This document shows positions 50,081 to 59,030 of a stretch of DNA of 64,000 nt, piece by piece; the stretch's first letter is position 1; every line of letters begins with the position of its first letter. Made by a program: the position numbers and the translations under genes. Under the pieces are notes generated by a model. That model had not been told where the DNA came from. It searched no databases and saw nothing but the letters and a program-made list of their open reading frames with translations. The DNA is from Novosphingobium acidiphilum DSM 19966. GTDB lineage: Bacteria > Pseudomonadota > Alphaproteobacteria > Sphingomonadales > Sphingomonadaceae. The stretch spans positions 1 through 64,000 of the forward strand of contig NZ_AUBA01000015.1 in assembly GCF_000429005.1 (NCBI RefSeq), read 5' to 3'.

Positions 50081-50401
50081 TCACCTGTCGGCCCGCAGCC
50101 GCGCCATGCGCGTCACCACAAAGGCACCATTCAATTTGTGCCAGACCGTGCCGCGCCACAGCCTGCCGCTGGTCAGCCGCACGGTCAGCCGGAAATTGGT
50201 GCCCGCCACCACCTGGCGCGATGCGCTTTCGATATGGCGCAGGCCAACGGTCTTGAGCGGCAGGTGCCGCACCAGCGCAAGTGCCGCCGCGCGCACCTCG
50301 TGATCGTCCATCGGTGCTTCGACCGGGGTCCAGCCGCCGGCCAGCGGTGGTGGTGCTACGGCTGATCCCGCAGCCAATGCGATAGACAGTATCAGCCCCA
50401 T
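50081..50401 (-). CDS. Secreted cystatin-like protein
   Basis: A 106-residue protein with a short signal peptide (MGLILSIALAAGSAVAPPP). The rest follows the cystatin/monellin pattern: a glycine-rich start GGWTPVEAP, a helix around VRAAALALVRHLP, and the loop motif SRQVVAGTNFRLTVRL, whose QVVAG is the classical inhibitor motif of cystatins, followed by WHKLNGAF. The ATG at 50401 has AAGGAGGGGG ahead. It is convergent with ligC and lies between ligC and pobA. Its biological role is unknown; a cysteine-protease inhibitor is possible. Confidence 0.75.
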   Translation of the reverse strand: MGLILSIALAAGSAVAPPPLAGGWTPVEAPMDDHEVRAAALALVRHLPLKTVGLRHIESASRQVVAGTNFRLTVRLTSGRLWRGTVWHKLNGAFVVTRMARLRADR

Positions 50402-50495
50402 GCCCCCTCCTTGCGTGCGCCACGACAAAACCACAGCGCATGGCACGATACAACCACGCGCGACTGCCGACCACCCGCGCGCCTGACTTCGCGCG

Positions 50496-51665
50496 TTACA
50501 GCGGCAGGCCCACATAATTTTCGGCGATGCTGCGCTGCGCTGCCTCGCTTGAGGCGATATAATCAAGCTCGGCGCGCTGCATGCGGCGTTCAAACGGACC
50601 ATCTTCGGGAAACCGGTGCATCAGCTTCGTCAGGGCCCAGCTGAACCGTTCGCTCTTCCATACCCGCGCCAGCGCCTTGGCCGAATAACCCGCCACCGCG
50701 TCGGCATCGCCATCGCGGAAAAACGCCACCAGCGCCTGTGCTGCATAATGCACATCGCTGGCCGCCAGGTTCAGGCCCTTGGCGCCCGTCGGCGGCACGA
50801 TATGCGCAGCATCGCCGCACAGCAGCAGGCTGCCATGGCGCATCGGTTCGAACACGAAACTGCGCAACGGCGCGATCGATTTTTCAAGCGCGGGGCCGCG
50901 TGTGATCTGCGCCGCGGCATCGGGGCCCAGCCGCACTGCCAGTTCATCCCACACCCGATCGTCGGACCAGTCCTCGATCCGTTCGGTCAGCGGCACATCG
51001 ATGTAATAGCGGCTGCGTGTTGCGCTGCGCATCGAGGCGAGCGCAAAACCGCGTTCATGGTTGGCATAGATCAGTTCGTGGTTGCACGGCGGCACATCGG
51101 CCAGAATACCCAGCCAGCCAAACGGATAGACCCGTTCGAACACGCGGCCCACGTTGGCCGGGATCGCCTGGCGGCTGGGGCCGTGAAACCCGTCGCACCC
51201 GACCACGATCCGCGCATCGATGCGATGGTCGCGGCCCTGCCTGGCAAAGGTTACAAACGGCGCGTTGCCCGCGACATCGTGCAACGCCACATCGCCCGCT
51301 TGGTAGATCACCTCAAGCCCGCGCGCAGGGGCCGCATCCATCAGATCGCGGGTCAGTTCGGTCTGGCCATAGACCATCACGCTTTGTCCGGTCAGTGCTG
51401 CCACATCGATGCGGATCAGGCGTTCGCCATCGGCCAGGTTGAACCCGCCGTGCGGCAATCCTTCGACTTTCATCCGCGCGTCCAGACCCAGCCGTTCCAT
51501 CAGGCCGACAGTACCCTGTTCCAGCACCCCGGCACGGATCCGCGACAACACATATTCGCCGCTCTGCCGCTCGATCACGACACAGGCGATCCCTTCGGCA
51601 CGCAACAGGTGGCCCAGCAGCAGTCCGGCCGGGCCCGCGCCGACAATCGCAACCTGTGTCTTCAT
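50496..51665 (-). CDS. pobA: 4-hydroxybenzoate 3-monooxygenase
   Basis: A 389-residue FAD monooxygenase that converts 4-hydroxybenzoate to protocatechuate using NADPH and oxygen. Visible are the dinucleotide motif VAIVGAGPAGLLLGHLLRAE (residues 4-23), RAGVLEQGTVGLMERLG, the DG-type motif VVGCDGFHGPSR and the GD motif LLCGDAAHIVPPTGAKGLNL. Length is that of the Pseudomonas enzyme (394). A regulator of the AraC type diverges from it. GGGAGAAC lies just before the ATG. It feeds the lig operons. Confidence 0.95.
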   Translation of the reverse strand: MKTQVAIVGAGPAGLLLGHLLRAEGIACVVIERQSGEYVLSRIRAGVLEQGTVGLMERLGLDARMKVEGLPHGGFNLADGERLIRIDVAALTGQSVMVYGQTELTRDLMDAAPARGLEVIYQAGDVALHDVAGNAPFVTFARQGRDHRIDARIVVGCDGFHGPSRQAIPANVGRVFERVYPFGWLGILADVPPCNHELIYANHERGFALASMRSATRSRYYIDVPLTERIEDWSDDRVWDELAVRLGPDAAAQITRGPALEKSIAPLRSFVFEPMRHGSLLLCGDAAHIVPPTGAKGLNLAASDVHYAAQALVAFFRDGDADAVAGYSAKALARVWKSERFSWALTKLMHRFPEDGPFERRMQRAELDYIASSEAAQRSIAENYVGLPL

Positions 51666-51756
51666 GATCGTTCTCCCGCCTGCAATCTATTGACGAACAG
51701 GCGCCAGGCGTGAAGGGATGACGCGGTCAAAGCTCTGGTACTTTTCGGACACAATG

Positions 51757-52596
51757 ATGCCGCCTGTGACCATTCCCACGTTTGCGCTTTATGGCGAAGA
51801 TCACTGGCAAAGCCCGACAGGCTTTGCCCATATCGAAACAATCGCACAACGCAGCGCCCTGCACGATTGGGCCATAGCTCCGCATCGTCACGATCGGGCG
51901 GTGCAGCTGTTGCTGGTGCATCAGGGCCCGGCGCAGGTCACGCTTGACGGTGCGCTGTTTGCGCTCGACGGCCCGGCGTTCATCGTGGTGCCAACGGGTG
52001 TGGTGCACGGATTTCGGTTCGACCACCGCACCGGTGGACATGTGCTGACGCTGGCGCAGGAATTCGTCAGCCGCGCCAACGGCCACGCCGACGGATTGGG
52101 CGCGCTGCTGACGCGCGGCGGACACGGCACGCTGTCGCCGGGTGCGGCCGGGCGCGTCCGCCGCCTGGCCGATGAACTGATCGGGCTGGATGAAACCGCA
52201 ACGACAGGCAACGCCTTGTTCGATGCGCTGGCCGAGGCGTTGATCCGGGCCTTGTTGCAGGGTGACCACGCGGCCAGCCCGGGCGACCAGCGGCTGGCGG
52301 TGTTTCGCCATATGGTCGAAACGCATCTGGCCGAACACCGCCCGCTGGCGTTCTATGCACAGTCAATCGGCACAACGGTGCGTACGCTGACCCGCCTGAC
52401 CCGCCGCCATCTGGGGCACAGCCCGCAAGGGTTGATCAACCGGCGGCTGGCGCTCGAAGCAGTACGGCTGCTGCGCTATACAGGGGCCAGCGCCAGCGCG
52501 GTTGCCAACGAACTGGGGTTTGCCGATCCGTCGTATTTTTCGCGGTTTTACCTGCGCATGACCGGGCGACGGCCGCAGGATGACAAAGCGTCTTGA
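51757..52596 (+). CDS. pobR: AraC-family regulator of pobA (PobR/PobC type)
   Basis: A 279-residue AraC/XylS regulator. The N-terminal cupin sensing domain runs to about residue 160 (TIPTFALYGEDHWQSPTGFA, WAIAPHRHDRAVQLLLVHQG); the C-terminal double HTH has YAQSIGTTVRTLTRLTRRHL and the second helix ANELGFADPSYFSRFYLRMTG. It is divergent from pobA, so 4-hydroxybenzoate is the likely effector. Starts at 51718, 51754 and 51757 are possible; the later ones agree best with the usual N-terminus of these regulators. It belongs to the AraC-type regulators, not the IclR-type PobR of Acinetobacter. Confidence 0.85.
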   Translation: MPPVTIPTFALYGEDHWQSPTGFAHIETIAQRSALHDWAIAPHRHDRAVQLLLVHQGPAQVTLDGALFALDGPAFIVVPTGVVHGFRFDHRTGGHVLTLAQEFVSRANGHADGLGALLTRGGHGTLSPGAAGRVRRLADELIGLDETATTGNALFDALAEALIRALLQGDHAASPGDQRLAVFRHMVETHLAEHRPLAFYAQSIGTTVRTLTRLTRRHLGHSPQGLINRRLALEAVRLLRYTGASASAVANELGFADPSYFSRFYLRMTGRRPQDDKAS

Positions 52597-52634
52597 ACAT
52601 CGGGTAACCTTTTGACGCTATGCCCGGGCGCATC

Positions 52635-52955
52635 ATGACCAAGATTCGCGCCCTGATCCTGATCTGTGCCCCGTGCGCCATGCTGGCCGGATGTTCGCCC
52701 GGTATTTCGGCGGCCGATGCGGACATCCAGCAAAAGGTGATCGCCGCCGAAGCGCGCGCCGAAGCCGCGGAAAAGCGGGCCAAAAATGCCGAAATCAAGG
52801 CATCGCTTCATGCGCAGGAACCCGTCGCCGGGATGGACCCCGCGCCTGCGGCAGACAAGGACAAGGACCCGGGCGAAAACGATTTCGGCAAACCGGTGAA
52901 CGACACGATGCCCATCGAACCGGTCCCGGTGATGCCGGCGCAGGCACCCCAATGA
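52635..52955 (+). CDS. Small lipoprotein of unknown function
   Basis: A 106-residue protein with a lipoprotein signal: ALILICAPCAMLAGC, the lipobox being LAGC near residue 20. After that come a short charged helical segment, rich in alanine, glutamate and lysine (IAAEARAEAAEKRAKNAEIK), and a proline-rich tail. No domain is recognised. The start ATG at 52635 precedes the signal directly. Located between pobR and aroQ, with no operon evidence. Confidence 0.7.
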   Translation: MTKIRALILICAPCAMLAGCSPGISAADADIQQKVIAAEARAEAAEKRAKNAEIKASLHAQEPVAGMDPAPAADKDKDPGENDFGKPVNDTMPIEPVPVMPAQAPQ

Positions 52956-53079
52956 TCTGAGCGTTGCCCGCCGCGCCTTGTGCATTGCCGGCAGACCGGA
53001 CAATCCAGACCCCAACCTTGCGCTTTGGCCATGCACGGGTAGAGGATGGCATTTCAACGCCAATCGGATTTGCCGCGCC

Positions 53080-53514
53080 ATGACCCAGGTCGTCTATGTT
53101 CTCAACGGTCCCAACCTCAACCTGCTCGGCCTGCGCGAGCCTGAGATCTATGGCCACGACACGCTGGACGATATCGCCGGCATGCTCGAGGACCGGGCGC
53201 AGGACCTGGGGCTGGAAATCGACATGCGCCAGTCGAACCACGAAGGCCATCTGGTCGACTGGCTGCACGAGGCGCAGGCCCAGGGCGCGCGCGCGGTGCT
53301 GATCAACGCGGGCGCGTTTACCCACACCAGCATTGCGCTTTACGATGCGATCAAGGCGATTCACCTTCCGGTGATCGAAGTGCACCTGTCAAACCCGCAT
53401 AAGCGCGAGGAATTCCGCCATCGGTCCTATGTCGGCATGGCCGCATTGGGCACTGTCGCGGGCTTTGGCGCCAACAGTTATATCGTTGCGCTGGACGCCG
53501 TCGCCAGGCTTTGA
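53080..53514 (+). CDS. aroQ: 3-dehydroquinate dehydratase, type II
   Basis: A 144-residue dodecameric type II dehydroquinase of the shikimate pathway. Key parts are VYVLNGPNLNLLGLREPEIY (with the active-site tyrosine), QSNHEGHLVDWLHEA, NAGAFTHTSIALYDAI and EVHLSNPHKREEFRHRS (with histidine and arginine). Start ATG 53080. It precedes accB and accC, a common alphaproteobacterial order. Housekeeping. Confidence 0.95.
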   Translation: MTQVVYVLNGPNLNLLGLREPEIYGHDTLDDIAGMLEDRAQDLGLEIDMRQSNHEGHLVDWLHEAQAQGARAVLINAGAFTHTSIALYDAIKAIHLPVIEVHLSNPHKREEFRHRSYVGMAALGTVAGFGANSYIVALDAVARL

Positions 53515-53627
53515 TCTGGGGATTGGCGTAACACTCTTGCGACAAGCCTCTTGCCACGGCGTCTGTCTGGGGGCATGGCGCGGCGCAACGCAATTTGACC
53601 ATTCATCCACCGCGAGGACAACGACAC

Positions 53628-54119
53628 ATGGCGCAAGACCGCGGCGCGAACCCGGACACCAACCCGGATACCATGGCCATCGACAGCGCGCTGGTGCGCG
53701 AACTGGCCCAACTGCTGGCTGATACCGGCCTGACCGAAATCGAAGTCGAAGACGGCACGCGCAAGATCCGCGTGGCCCGCACGCTGACCGCGGCACCCGC
53801 CGCGGCAGCCTATGCCGCGCCTGCCCCGGCTGCGGCCCCCGCGCCCGCAGCGGCGGCGCCTGCCACGCCACCAGCCGAAACGCATGCCAACGCGGTGAAA
53901 TCGCCGATGGTCGGCACCGCCTATCTGACCCCCGAACCGGGCGCTGCGAATTTCGTGACGGTCGGCCAGACGGTCAAGGCGGGCCAGACCCTGCTGATCA
54001 TCGAAGCGATGAAAGTGATGAACACGATCACCGCGCCGGCTTCGGGCACGGTGACCGCTATCCTTGTCGAAAACGCCCAGCCGGTCGAATACGACCAGCC
54101 GCTGGTCGTGATCGCCTGA
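53628..54119 (+). CDS. accB: Acetyl-CoA carboxylase biotin carboxyl carrier protein
   Basis: A 163-residue BCCP. The N-terminal assembly region (LVRELAQLLADTGLTEIEVE) is followed by an alanine- and proline-rich linker (about residues 58-85) and the biotinyl domain with the carrier lysine in IIEAMKVMNTI. GAGGACAACGAC precedes the ATG at 53628. accC follows by 23 bases; aroQ precedes. It carries carboxybiotin between AccC and AccAD in fatty-acid synthesis. Confidence 0.95.
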   Translation: MAQDRGANPDTNPDTMAIDSALVRELAQLLADTGLTEIEVEDGTRKIRVARTLTAAPAAAAYAAPAPAAAPAPAAAAPATPPAETHANAVKSPMVGTAYLTPEPGAANFVTVGQTVKAGQTLLIIEAMKVMNTITAPASGTVTAILVENAQPVEYDQPLVVIA

Positions 54120-54142
54120 ACCGCGAACGACAGGACCAGCCC

Positions 54143-55495
54143 ATGGCTATCAAGCGTCTGCTTATCGCCAATCGCGGCGAGATTGCCCTGCGCATCCATC
54201 GCGCCGCGCGCGAAATGGGGATCGAAACCGTGGCGGTGCATTCCACCGCCGATGCCGATGCCATGCATGTGCGGCTGGCCGATCATGCGGTGTGCATCGG
54301 GCCGCCTGCAGCCAAAGACAGCTATCTCAATATCGCGGCGATCATTTCGGCGGCGGAAATCACGCATGCCGATGCGATCCACCCCGGCTATGGCTTTCTG
54401 TCCGAAAACGCCAAATTCGCCGAAATCGTCGAAGCCCACGGGATCACCTGGGTCGGGCCCAAGCCCGAACACATTCGCACGATGGGCGACAAAGTCGAAG
54501 CCAAGCGCACCGCGGGCCGGCTGGGCCTGCCGCTGGTGCCGGGGTCCGACGGCGCGATCGACGATCCGGTCGAAGCGGCAAAGATTGCCGAAGCGATCGG
54601 CTATCCGGTGATCATCAAGGCGGCTTCGGGCGGCGGCGGGCGCGGCATGAAAGTGTGCAACGGCCCCGACGAACTGGAAAGCCTGATGCAACAGGCCGGC
54701 AGCGAGGCCAAGGCCGCGTTCGGCGATGCCACGGTTTACCTCGAAAAATACCTCGGCAATCCGCGCCACATCGAATTCCAGGTGTTCGGCGACGGCAACG
54801 GCAATGCAATCCATCTGGGCGAACGCGACTGTTCGCTGCAACGCCGCCATCAGAAAGTTCTGGAAGAAGCACCCAGCCCGGTGATTTCGGCGCAAGAACG
54901 CGACCGCATGGGCGGGATCGTGGCCAAAGCCATGGCCGACATGGGATATCGCGGCGCGGGCACGATCGAATTCCTGTGGGAAGGCGGCGAATTCTACTTC
55001 ATCGAGATGAACACGCGGCTGCAGGTCGAACATCCGGTGACCGAAGCCATCACCGGCATCGATCTGGTGCGCGAACAGATCCGCATTGCCGATGGCCGTC
55101 CGCTGTCGGTTACGCAGGACGAAATCGTGTTTTCGGGCCACGCCATCGAATGCCGCATCAATGCCGAAGACCCGTTTACCTTTGCCCCCTCACCCGGGCT
55201 GGTCACGGCCTATCACGCGGCCGGCGGAATGCATGTGCGCGTCGATTCGGGGCTTTACGCCGGGTATCGCATCCCGCCGTACTATGATTCGATGATCGCC
55301 AAGCTGATCGTCTATGGCCGCACGCGCGAAGGCTGCATCATGCGGCTGAAGCGCGCGTTGCAGGAAATGGTGATCGAAGGCGTCAAGACCTCGATCCCGC
55401 TGCACCAGCGCCTGCTTGACGACGCGGTGTTCCTGAACGGCGATTATTCGATCAAGTATCTGGAACAGTGGCTGGCCGACAGCGCGGCCGAGTAA
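54143..55495 (+). CDS. accC: Acetyl-CoA carboxylase biotin carboxylase
   Basis: A 450-residue ATP-grasp carboxylase. N-terminal domain KRLLIANRGEIALRIHRAAR, the ATP lid KAASGGGGRGMKVC near residue 165, QRRHQKVLEEAPSPVI, EMNTRLQVEHPVTEAITGID and the C-terminal FSGHAIECRINAEDP. Standard length (about 450). In operon with accB. Carboxylates biotin with bicarbonate and ATP. Confidence 0.96.
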   Translation: MAIKRLLIANRGEIALRIHRAAREMGIETVAVHSTADADAMHVRLADHAVCIGPPAAKDSYLNIAAIISAAEITHADAIHPGYGFLSENAKFAEIVEAHGITWVGPKPEHIRTMGDKVEAKRTAGRLGLPLVPGSDGAIDDPVEAAKIAEAIGYPVIIKAASGGGGRGMKVCNGPDELESLMQQAGSEAKAAFGDATVYLEKYLGNPRHIEFQVFGDGNGNAIHLGERDCSLQRRHQKVLEEAPSPVISAQERDRMGGIVAKAMADMGYRGAGTIEFLWEGGEFYFIEMNTRLQVEHPVTEAITGIDLVREQIRIADGRPLSVTQDEIVFSGHAIECRINAEDPFTFAPSPGLVTAYHAAGGMHVRVDSGLYAGYRIPPYYDSMIAKLIVYGRTREGCIMRLKRALQEMVIEGVKTSIPLHQRLLDDAVFLNGDYSIKYLEQWLADSAAE

Positions 55496-55499
55496 TCGC

Positions 55500-55523
55500 C
55501 CCTCCCCCTTGAAGGGGGAAGGG
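55500..55523. terminator. Bidirectional terminator between accC and gshB
   Basis: CCCTCCCCC and GGGGG-AA-GGG pair around TTGAA, in the 39-base gap between two convergent genes. Confidence 0.6.
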
Positions 55524-55534
55524 TCTTGCCGGCA

Positions 55535-56488
55535 TCACACCCCCAGCCGGCGTTCGATCGCATCCCAGATCGCGCCGCCGGTGTCGACGCCATCGAAATT
55601 TTCGATCGCGACGATCCCGGTGGGCGATGTCACGTTGATTTCGGTCAGCCATTTGCCACCGATCACATCGATGCCGACAAACACCAGCCCGCGCGCCTTC
55701 AGTTCTGGCCCCATCGCCGCACAAATTTCGGCTTCGCGTTCGGTCAGGCCCGATTGTTCGGCATAGCCGCCGACAGCCAGGTTCGACCGGAATTCGCCTT
55801 CGCCCGGCTTGCGGTTGATCGCGCCCAGCACGTCGCCGTCGACCAGCACGATGCGTTTGTCGCCTTCGGCCACTTCGGGCAGGAACGTCTGCACCATGAA
55901 CGGTTCGGGCCAGACCTGGCCGAACAGTTCGGCCAACGCCGACAGATTGCCGCCATCGGCATCGATCTTGAACACCGCCTTGCCGCCGTTGCCATGCAGC
56001 GGCTTGACCACCACCGCACCGCCATGGTGGCGCTGGAATGCGCGCACGTCGGCGGCGCTGCGCGTGATCAGTGTGGGCGGCATGAACCGCGCATAATCGA
56101 GCACATAGACCTTTTCGGGCGCATTGCGCACCGAACGCGGGTCATTGACGACCAGTGTTTCGCCCTCCAGCCGTTCAAGCAGATGCGTGGCGGTGATATA
56201 GCCCAGGTCAAACGGCGGATCCTGCCGCATCAGCACGACATCGACATCGCGGCCCAGATCGATCTTGCGCACTTCGCCCAGCGTGTAGTGATCGCCAACG
56301 ACATGTTGCACCGTGACAGGCGCTGCGTCTGCGGTGATCCGGCCGGCCTCCCACGCCAGCGAACGCACGTCGTAATACCATTGCTCGGCGCCGCGCGCCT
56401 GGGCCGATTTCATCAGGTGAAAGGTCGAATCCCCGGCGATATTGAGTGTGGCAAGTGGATCCATCTGGACCGCGACGCGAACCGGCAT
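55535..56488 (-). CDS. gshB: Glutathione synthetase
   Basis: A 317-residue ATP-grasp enzyme joining gamma-glutamylcysteine to glycine. VRVAVQMDPLATLNIAGDST at the start, LMRQDPPFDLGYITATHLLE, VVKPLHGNGGKAVFKID (ATP-binding), GDVLGAINRKPGEGEFRSNL and the C-terminal INVTSPTGI. Start ATG 56488 yields the family length. It is last of rsmI-yraN-gshB. Glutathione would also be needed by the LigE- and LigF-type transferases in this window. Confidence 0.95.
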   Translation of the reverse strand: MPVRVAVQMDPLATLNIAGDSTFHLMKSAQARGAEQWYYDVRSLAWEAGRITADAAPVTVQHVVGDHYTLGEVRKIDLGRDVDVVLMRQDPPFDLGYITATHLLERLEGETLVVNDPRSVRNAPEKVYVLDYARFMPPTLITRSAADVRAFQRHHGGAVVVKPLHGNGGKAVFKIDADGGNLSALAELFGQVWPEPFMVQTFLPEVAEGDKRIVLVDGDVLGAINRKPGEGEFRSNLAVGGYAEQSGLTEREAEICAAMGPELKARGLVFVGIDVIGGKWLTEINVTSPTGIVAIENFDGVDTGGAIWDAIERRLGV

Positions 56489-56517
56489 GCGTGAATGTTC
56501 CCGAATAAGGGCAGCGC

Positions 56518-56883
56518 CTAGGGCTGCCAAACGTGGACGATGTGGCGTGGCCAGTGCCACGGCGCAAGCAATATCACATCGATCCGGACGCTATCGTCGC
56601 TGCGCGCCAGACGCGGTATCAGCGCCTGCGCCACGCGCGCCACGCGCTGCAGGCGGCGTTCGTCGATGGCATCGGCAAAGGCCGCCGCATCGCGCCGCCA
56701 TTTCACCTCGACAAAGGCCAGCACGCGTCCGCGCCGCGCCACCAGATCGACTTCGCCCACCCCGCGCCCGTGTCCGATCCGCTGGCGCCGCGCGACAATC
56801 CGCCAGCCCTTGGCCATCAGGTACAGCGCGGCCAGCGCTTCGCCGCGCCGACCATCGCGATCGGACCGGCGCGCGCGCGTCAC
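56518..56883 (-). CDS. yraN: YraN family protein (UPF0102)
   Basis: A 121-residue nuclease-like protein of UPF0102. Typical stretches are RRGEALAALYLMAKGWRIVA, the acidic/Q motif GEVDLVARRGRVLAFVEVKW and ERRLQRVARVAQAL. The start is GTG 56883, overlapping the rsmI stop. Function uncertain; the family sits beside rsmI in many proteobacteria. No oddities. Confidence 0.9.
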   Translation of the reverse strand: MTRARRSDRDGRRGEALAALYLMAKGWRIVARRQRIGHGRGVGEVDLVARRGRVLAFVEVKWRRDAAAFADAIDERRLQRVARVAQALIPRLARSDDSVRIDVILLAPWHWPRHIVHVWQP

Positions 56884-57755
56884 GGCGCGTCGGCCTGCAA
56901 TTCCAGCGCGCGACGATACAGCGCGTGGCGATCCACCCCCAGCGCACGCGCCACATCCTTGGTCGCCTTCGACATCGGCAGGCGTTCGAGCGCTTCGCGC
57001 AGCGCGGCATCGATCGCCGCGTCATCGGGCGCCAGCGGCGCAACCGGCGGCCCGGCCAGCACGACGATTTCGCCCCGCGGCGGGTGTTCGCGATAATGCG
57101 CGGCCAGGTCTTCGGCACTGCCCCGGCGGCATTCCTCGAACATCTTGGTCAATTCGCGCGCCACTGCAATTTCGCGGCGGGGCAAAAGCGCCGCCATGGC
57201 ATCGAGCGTGTCGGCCAGCCGCGGGCCGGTGTCATAGAACACCAGCGTGGCCGACACACCCGCCAGTTCGGACAGGACATCGCTGCGCGCCTTGTCCTTG
57301 CCCGGCAGAAATCCGCCGAACAGGAAACGGTCGGTGGGCAGGCCCGCCAGCGTCAGCGCGGTGATCAGCGCGCTGGGCCCAGGCAGGCTGGTCACGACAA
57401 TGCCTTCGGCCTGCGCCGCGCGAACCAGGCGATAGCCGGGATCGGAAATCAGCGGGGTGCCCGCATCGGATACCAATGCCACCGGCGCGGTGCGCATCAG
57501 ATCGATCAGCGCATCGCGCGCGGCGGCATCGGCATGATCGTCATAGCGGCGCAGCGGCTTTTTCAGCCCCAGATGCGCCATCAGCTTGCCCGTGACGCGC
57601 GTGTCCTCGCAGGCTATGGCCGAGACCGCGCCCAGCACCTCGATCGCGCGCCTGGTCATGTCGCCAAGATTGCCAATCGGGGTGGCGACAATGTAGAGGC
57701 CGGGCAGAAGTGTTGCGTTTTCGGGCGAAAGCATTTCGGGCGGTTGTGTGTCCAT
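56880..57755 (-). CDS. rsmI: 16S rRNA 2'-O-ribose C1402 methyltransferase
   Basis: A 291-residue SAM-dependent (tetrapyrrole-methylase fold) enzyme. GLYIVATPIGNLGDMTRRAI near the start, ACEDTRVTGKLMAHLGL, ALVSDAGTPLISDPGYRLVR, SLPGPSALITALTLAGLPTD and ALREALERLPMSKATKDVAR at the end. The ATG at 57755 was chosen because it gives the usual length; the frame runs on upstream into the divergent lipoprotein gene. It heads rsmI-yraN-gshB. Confidence 0.95.
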   Translation of the reverse strand: MDTQPPEMLSPENATLLPGLYIVATPIGNLGDMTRRAIEVLGAVSAIACEDTRVTGKLMAHLGLKKPLRRYDDHADAAARDALIDLMRTAPVALVSDAGTPLISDPGYRLVRAAQAEGIVVTSLPGPSALITALTLAGLPTDRFLFGGFLPGKDKARSDVLSELAGVSATLVFYDTGPRLADTLDAMAALLPRREIAVARELTKMFEECRRGSAEDLAAHYREHPPRGEIVVLAGPPVAPLAPDDAAIDAALREALERLPMSKATKDVARALGVDRHALYRRALELQADAP

Positions 57756-57795
57756 CGGTCCTGCATGGACCCGGGCAGGGGAAAGAGGCAAGCAG

Positions 57796-58968
57796 ATGAT
57801 CAAGCACGGCAACAACAACGGCCTGATCCGGCGTGCAGTGATGGCGGGCTTTCTCGCGCTGCTGGCCGGGTGCGCCGTGGTGCCCAAGCCAAAGCCTGCG
57901 CCCCCTGCCCCGCGCCCGGTCGAAGTCGCACCGCAGGCCAATGTCCTGCCCACCGATGCCGATCGGCATCGCATCGCCCTGCTGGTGCCGATGACCGGCG
58001 CCTATGCCAATGTCGGCCAGGCCATCGCCAATGCCACGACCAAGGCGCTGCTCGACACCAATGCCAAGAACCTGCGCATCACCACGTATGACACCGCCAA
58101 TGGTGCCGGCCCCGCCGCGGCCAAGGCCATCGGCGATGGCAACAAGCTGATCCTGGGGCCGCTGAATGCCGAAGATGTGACGGCCGTGGTGGCGGTAGCC
58201 CGCCCCGCGCATGTGCCGATGATCACCTTTTCCAGCGATGCCGGGGTGGCGGCGCGCGATGTGTTCGTGTTTGGCCAGGTGCCGGGACAATCGGTGGCGC
58301 GCGTGATCGCCTATGCCCGCGCGCACGGGATTACCGCGATCGGCGCGATCATTCCGGCAGGCGCCTATGGCCAACGCGTGGCGGCCGGCCTGTCGAATGC
58401 TGCGCGTGCCGGCAACATGCGCCTGACCGATATTGAAACGTACGAACGCACCAACACGTCGGTGGTCAGCGCGATCAGGCGGGTCAAGGCCAAAGGCCAG
58501 GTCGATGCGATCCTGATCGCCGATGGCGCGCGGATCGCGACCTATGCCGCGCCGTCTGCCAATGGCGTGCGCCTGCTCGGCACCGAACTGTGGGCGGGCG
58601 AAAGCGCCATCGCGCAAAGCAAGGCGCTGCGCGGCGGATGGTTTGCCACGGTGTCCGATGATCGTTTCGGCACGTTCGAACGGTCGTACTTTTCGCGGTT
58701 TGGCAGCCATCCGCCGCGGGTTGCCACGCTGGGGTATGACGCGGTGCTGCTGACACTGAATGTGGCGCGCGGGTGGAAGGACGGCACGCTGTTCCCCACT
58801 GCCAAGCTGTATGACCGCGATGGCTTCATCGGCATCGACGGGGTGTTCCGGTTCAACGAATTCGGCATTGCCGAACGCGCGCTGGAAGTGCGCGAGGTCG
58901 GCACCGGCACATTCGTCAAAGTCAGTCCCGCGCCCGAACATTTCACCCAGAACGATTATCGGCAATAA
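57796..58968 (+). CDS. Penicillin-binding protein activator (LpoA-like lipoprotein)
   Basis: A 390-residue outer-membrane lipoprotein with a periplasmic-binding (leucine/isoleucine/valine-binding-like) domain. Signal and lipobox: AVMAGFLALLAGC (cysteine near residue 26), then a proline-rich linker and HRIALLVPMTGAYANVGQAI. Such LpoA-like proteins stimulate peptidoglycan synthases; genes of this type are regularly divergent from rsmI, as here with a 40-base gap. ATG 57796 follows AGGCAAGC. Role as activator is taken from the family. Confidence 0.87.
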   Translation: MIKHGNNNGLIRRAVMAGFLALLAGCAVVPKPKPAPPAPRPVEVAPQANVLPTDADRHRIALLVPMTGAYANVGQAIANATTKALLDTNAKNLRITTYDTANGAGPAAAKAIGDGNKLILGPLNAEDVTAVVAVARPAHVPMITFSSDAGVAARDVFVFGQVPGQSVARVIAYARAHGITAIGAIIPAGAYGQRVAAGLSNAARAGNMRLTDIETYERTNTSVVSAIRRVKAKGQVDAILIADGARIATYAAPSANGVRLLGTELWAGESAIAQSKALRGGWFATVSDDRFGTFERSYFSRFGSHPPRVATLGYDAVLLTLNVARGWKDGTLFPTAKLYDRDGFIGIDGVFRFNEFGIAERALEVREVGTGTFVKVSPAPEHFTQNDYRQ

Positions 58969-59030
58969 AGGCGGGATAAGCAGCAGGCCTGCCTTGCGCG
59001 CGATTCCCCCGATCCGCTATGCCCGCGGGC

